A DNA stretch of 64,000 bases from assembly GCF_021134715.1 (NCBI RefSeq), contig NC_060024.1, positions 13,442,974 through 13,506,973 of the forward strand, in the 5' to 3' direction. Below are positions 58,801-64,000 of the stretch, piece after piece (positions within the stretch are counted from its first letter, which is position 1; every line of letters begins with the position of its first letter). A program made the translations under genes and the position numbers. Source of the stretch: Daphnia pulex (Eukaryota; Arthropoda; Branchiopoda; Diplostraca; Daphniidae). Below the pieces are notes generated by a model that was not told where the DNA came from, searched no databases, and worked only from the letters and a program-made list of their open reading frames with translations.

Positions 58801-60666
58801 CGAACGGCCAACATTTTCCTGCCCAGCGCTTCCGCTTGTCGCAAACTCTCAAGGGTTTGTGGGCTCACCTGTTTCTGGGTCAGCTCCAAACGACGATCCA
58901 TCTCTGCTGATTTCTCCTGGTACTGGCGTCGCTCCTCCTCCATTTGCTCACGATCCTTCTTCCCATTTTCCCGTTCCTAAACAGCCAAAAAAAAAACAAT
59001 GTTGTATAAGTTAAATGGCTTAAAACTTCAAAAATGTACCTCTCCCAGCTGTCTGGAAAGTGAATCCAATTGTATTTTTAATTCTTCTTTATCTTCGGTG
59101 ATCTGCCGAATGGTCGCAATGAGCCGATCCATTTCGTGCGCATCCGGTGGCGGTGGCGATGGACTGTTGGACTGAACGCTGCTGGCCATGGTCGAATTCA
59201 ATGGCCCAGTGGAAAGAGGAGAAGTCAACTCACTACGAAAGCTATTGACACTCTGCATTGCAGCAGACGAGCAAATAGACAAAAACAAAAGAAACATGTG
59301 AGATAAAAGAATGAAAAACTCGAAAAGTTCGATCTTTGCATTGGAACTGGTTCGAGCCAGCAGGTAAAAATTTGGGGAGGATATATTGACATCGAGGTCA
59401 TAAACGTGTGACCTTAAGGAATAAGGTCATTGAAACAAGGCCTAAAGACTCCACTGGGACATGGTAATCTCTGGAGGGAATGCAAGGCACCTACTCAACA
59501 CCAAAACTTTGTTTACTTGGGTTAAAATTTTACCTGAGATTCGGAGAGTAGACTGAGAGATAACCTCGACGAGGATCGCTGCTGTCTGCTCCAATTGAAA
59601 CTGCCAAACTGTTTGCTGCACAGACAGTTAGAACGTACACGGTTAGCTGGGCTTGAGAAATTCACACTCTCTGGCCCTTTGCGGACGCTCAACAACACGG
59701 CAAGCCGACCTTTAAGCTATGTGGCTATAAATAGATTACAGTCGCTGACGGATACCCAGTAGTGGCCCACCCTCTCCCCTCCAAATCTCATGCGTGTTTA
59801 AAACAACAGTCAGCGACCTCAGCTTCATTACGACGCTGGATGTACTTATAGAAACAAAGACACAGACGGGAAGAGAAGAAAAATAAGAGCAAAGGGGAAA
59901 TGGTTATCTAGATTACCGAGCAAAAGTGGGCCAACCGACATCCAAATCGTAACCAGTTGGTGCGAGGTCGTACTGAATGTCATTGAGTTCGTAGAGAGCT
60001 GATATAAAACTTGACTTCCAAGTTTGTTTGGAAAATAGAGAATTTGCACTGTAATATTCACTGGTCACATCTTCACAAAGTGTGCATTGTTGCAAAGTGT
60101 CTGCCAGGCACTGGTGCACAAGGCAAAATCTCAGGAAAGAACGGAGTTTCCCTGTGGGAGTTTTTAGCTAACAAAGGAAAATAAAGCTTTTAAAAATCTC
60201 CTTGATACTTGTACATTTAGAAATGGAAAAACCTCAGACAATCCCCTGACAAAACGTATTCCATCATGATTATTTTTTAACTTGCTAAGGCAGGAATTGA
60301 TGTAATGCCAAGGGCTTTTTGATCGGCTAAATACTCCAGAACTTTCTAAAAATTAAAGTCTAAATAAATATGCATTCAAATGATTCCATAAATATTATAG
60401 CATACGTCTCAGTCCAATATGAAGCAAAAATTCCAATCTGTCACCAAGTCGGTGAAGCATGATGTTGTCATCATCAATTGGGAATTGTGTATCATCAAAA
60501 GTGGTTTTCAGACCCTTCACACAATCTGTAACATTAGGATGGAAGACTGAAACTTTTCCAATATATGCAAATTTCTAAACAAAGTATATGTACCACAGAG
60601 AGCAGAGAGGTTTTTCTCAATGCTAGATTTGAACACTTCATTATTATCTCGGCCTCGGCTTGCCAT
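55838..60666 (-). CDS. FYCO1: FYVE and coiled-coil domain protein 1 (autophagosome transport adaptor)
   Basis: The ATG at 60666 begins MASRGRDNNEVF. The RUN domain follows, with DDDNIMLHRLGDRLEFLLHI, HQCLADTLQQCTLCEDVTSE, YELNDIQYDLAPTGYDLDVG and WPTFAR. A serine-rich linker leads into a long coiled coil (about 57160-59250). The FYVE domain near 56600-56830 has RRHHCRLCGRIFCHSCSDYW, the PI3P-binding RHHCR core. GFSVISDDEI (about 56480) aligns with the LC3-interacting motif of vertebrate FYCO1. A GOLD domain (about 55860-56290: GCVFHWKFKTDPRSIAFAVV, YYVYFDNSYS, ending SLTAPSFPI) closes it. About 1,100 residues. FYCO1 links PI3P- and LC3-bearing vesicles to kinesin for plus-end transport. RUN + FYVE + GOLD together identify it. 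Confidence 0.93.
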
Positions 60667-61032
60667 GGCAATAAAAATTTAAATAAAATAGCGAATCAGT
60701 TCTTCAGATTAAAATTAGGCTGCTCATTTGAGCCGGCACGAGGTTCGGCGCCAACAACGAAATTCACACATTGGAACTTCTATTTTGGTTCGAATATTTT
60801 CGTCATCTAACAGAGTCAGCAGACTAAAATTTTGCAACAGCGTTGTCGACCAAATGCCAGAAATGCAAAGATTAAATTACAATTTTTTAAAAAGACAGCG
60901 CCGCCGCTTCCCAGCCTCTAAATGTTTGTCTGCTACGTCAATAAATGTGATTGTTTTGATTTCTAGACTCTTTGGTTGTGTTCCAAGTCAAAATTTTGGC
61001 TAGATTTCTGTATTTGATAACCTATTCAAGCT
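60667..61032. promoter_or_regulatory. Short divergent promoter region, FYCO1 / beta-sarcoglycan
   Basis: Only 366 bases separate the two ATGs, so both promoters must lie here. No TATA box is evident, and GC content rises near 60895-60910 (AGCGCCGCCGC), in keeping with housekeeping-type promoters. Confidence 0.5.
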
Positions 61033-62257
61033 ATGGATTGCAATAATGGAGTGCCCTCACAGGTTTCTACCCTCTCTAGGGCTGAAAAAGCTTTGGTGAA
61101 ACGGAACGTCAGCCGCCCTTCTTTGGCTAATAACGCGTACTACACTTACGAAAATTAAAAAAAAAATACATTGCAAATAATTTCTTCACCTTTTAGACCA
61201 AATCCACAGTTTTGTGAAGATTCTGCTACTGAAGATCATGTAAAAACTAAAAAGGCAAAGAACCAGCCAAGAGGTTGAACTAAATAAAACATTTTTACTT
61301 AAAGGATTCACTTTACCTTTAACATCTTTGGACGCAGGATATACTTTTTGGGCGCTGGTGTTTGTTTTGTGTGTTGTTGCATTAGGGAACTTTTTTCTCA
61401 CCATAACTATTTTCAGGTATAGATTACCATTTAATTTTAAAAATTTCTCCAGTTACTGAAATGTCATTTTTACAGTGTTCTTCATGTTACAAAATCAATG
61501 GAGAACATTGAAGTTGTCCCCACTGCAAATCTCATCAAGTTTTTTGGTGATCTGGAGATGAACAAACTCATGAAAGCTGATGGAATGTTTACTGGCTTTA
61601 AAGAGAGCCCAGTAACAATTACCAGTGATGGAGATGATCTAAACTTCAAGGTAATGAAATTTAAACAAACATGGAATAAGAAAACAACTATTAAATATAC
61701 CCATGTAGGTTATGAGTGATGAAGAACCAGAGATCATCATCAGTCAAGATAAAGTCGAGTTTCGGAAAGTCGAGGGTTTCGAGATGTTCGAACCGCGCAC
61801 AACCCCAAAGACTAGCGCATTTTCTACAACTTTTCCTAATTTCGGTTTGCCTAAAGGTGTTTTGAACTTACACATCAAGAAAGCCACGGCCAACAGGATT
61901 ACTAGCAAGTTGGAAGGCTCCTTACTTATCAGATCAGAGAAAGCCATTCGCGTGAAAGGCAAAGAGGGAATGAGGATCCGGGGCAAAGAAGTTGTAATGA
62001 GAGCCGACCAGGATCTTCTGTTGCGCAGTATCAATGGAAGCATTATTTTAGACGGATCTGATGGCGTAATAATGGATGTAGACGCCATGGCCGTGACTGG
62101 GAGACTCGAAGATCACAACGCAACAAAAGTGGCTGAATACAAGTTGTGCATCTGCATGCCAGCCGGGCAGCTTTTCCGAATCCCTGTTCTTGAAAGCACT
62201 GATACAATCAATTGCGATTCCGTTGATCTCACGGGCGATGATAATCCCTGCATTTAA
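61033..62257 (+). CDS. SGCB: Beta-sarcoglycan
   Basis: Five exons (61033-61136, 61197-61273, 61305-61416, 61476-61650, 61709-62257) give 338 residues. A short cytoplasmic N-terminus (RAEKALVKRNVSRPSL) precedes one membrane span (FWALVFVLCVVALGNFFLTI), typical type II topology. The extracellular part has the sarcoglycan beta-rich repeats (LNLHIKKATANRITSKLEGS, SEKAIRVKGKEGMRIRGKEV, LLLRSINGSIILDGSDGV) and the C-terminal cysteines AEYKLCICMPAGQLFRI...INC...NPCI, which match the beta rather than the gamma/delta class. Part of the dystrophin-associated sarcoglycan complex at the muscle membrane. Exon 1 uses an early donor (GC|GTACTA at 61137), chosen because it is the only one in phase. Confidence 0.92.
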
Positions 62258-62358
62258 CTCTCAATACTCATAACAAATCTGTTTTTTCTAGTCATTAATT
62301 GAACCGAACTAGTCATTGTTGTTCACACCGAAAGTCAATACACGGAAACATCAAATCT

Positions 62359-63993
<1,635 letters not shown>

Positions 63994-64000
63994 GATGATT

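Overview
The window is a stretch of animal nuclear DNA, most likely from a branchiopod crustacean such as Daphnia. Genes are dense, most introns are about 50-150 bases with GT-AG ends, intergenic gaps are short, and the gene set is arthropod: a DEG/ENaC (pickpocket-type) channel, an animal haem peroxidase, DGCR8/Pasha and an SR protein, with lineage-specific secreted repeat proteins. The organism is inferred from this content. No rRNA, CRISPR array, retroviral or LTR element was seen.

Bases 1-16,120 are an accessory cluster of small secreted proteins. Three divergent gene pairs each share one intergenic promoter region. In each pair one gene encodes a protein with an HRPT repeat, and its partner starts with the same tiny four-codon exon (MKFS or MKSF). 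Pair A (2036-4575) is inverted relative to pairs B (7725-9643) and C (11528-13901). Two related shorter genes, one cut by the window edge (1-486) and one truncated (15738-16119), flank the array. Three intron-containing tRNA-Thr(CGT) genes are interspersed; two were clearly copied together with the HRPT genes in a segmental duplication of about 2.5 kb. A secreted precursor with a possible cationic helical product (812-1354) and a secreted leucine-rich-repeat protein (5720-7079) also lie here.

Bases 16,400-34,050 hold a ten-exon DEG/ENaC subunit (minus), a secreted cyanophycinase-like S51 family protein that lacks the usual nucleophile serine, an FKBP2-like ER prolyl isomerase, a 763-residue haem peroxidase and SMC6 (all plus).

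Bases 34,050-40,860 are poor in conventional genes. They hold a probable spliced noncoding transcript, a foldback element with a 30-bp perfect palindrome, a short piggyBac-type MITE with TTAA target duplications, the two-exon 3' end of an unrecognised gene, two decayed copies of a YYTEAP-repeat protein gene (one with a 20-bp minisatellite), and a local tandem duplication.

Bases 40,860-64,000 are conserved housekeeping genes: TANGO2, DGCR8/Pasha (microRNA processing), an SRSF3/Rbp1-like splicing factor, SERP1/RAMP4, tRNA-Phe, a five-repeat cadherin, FYCO1 (RUN, coiled coil, FYVE, LC3-interacting motif, GOLD), beta-sarcoglycan and ILF2/NF45. FYCO1 and beta-sarcoglycan are head to head; beta-sarcoglycan and ILF2 converge. 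Coding spans below run from start to stop codon across introns, and where I give residue totals the exon phases were checked by hand.
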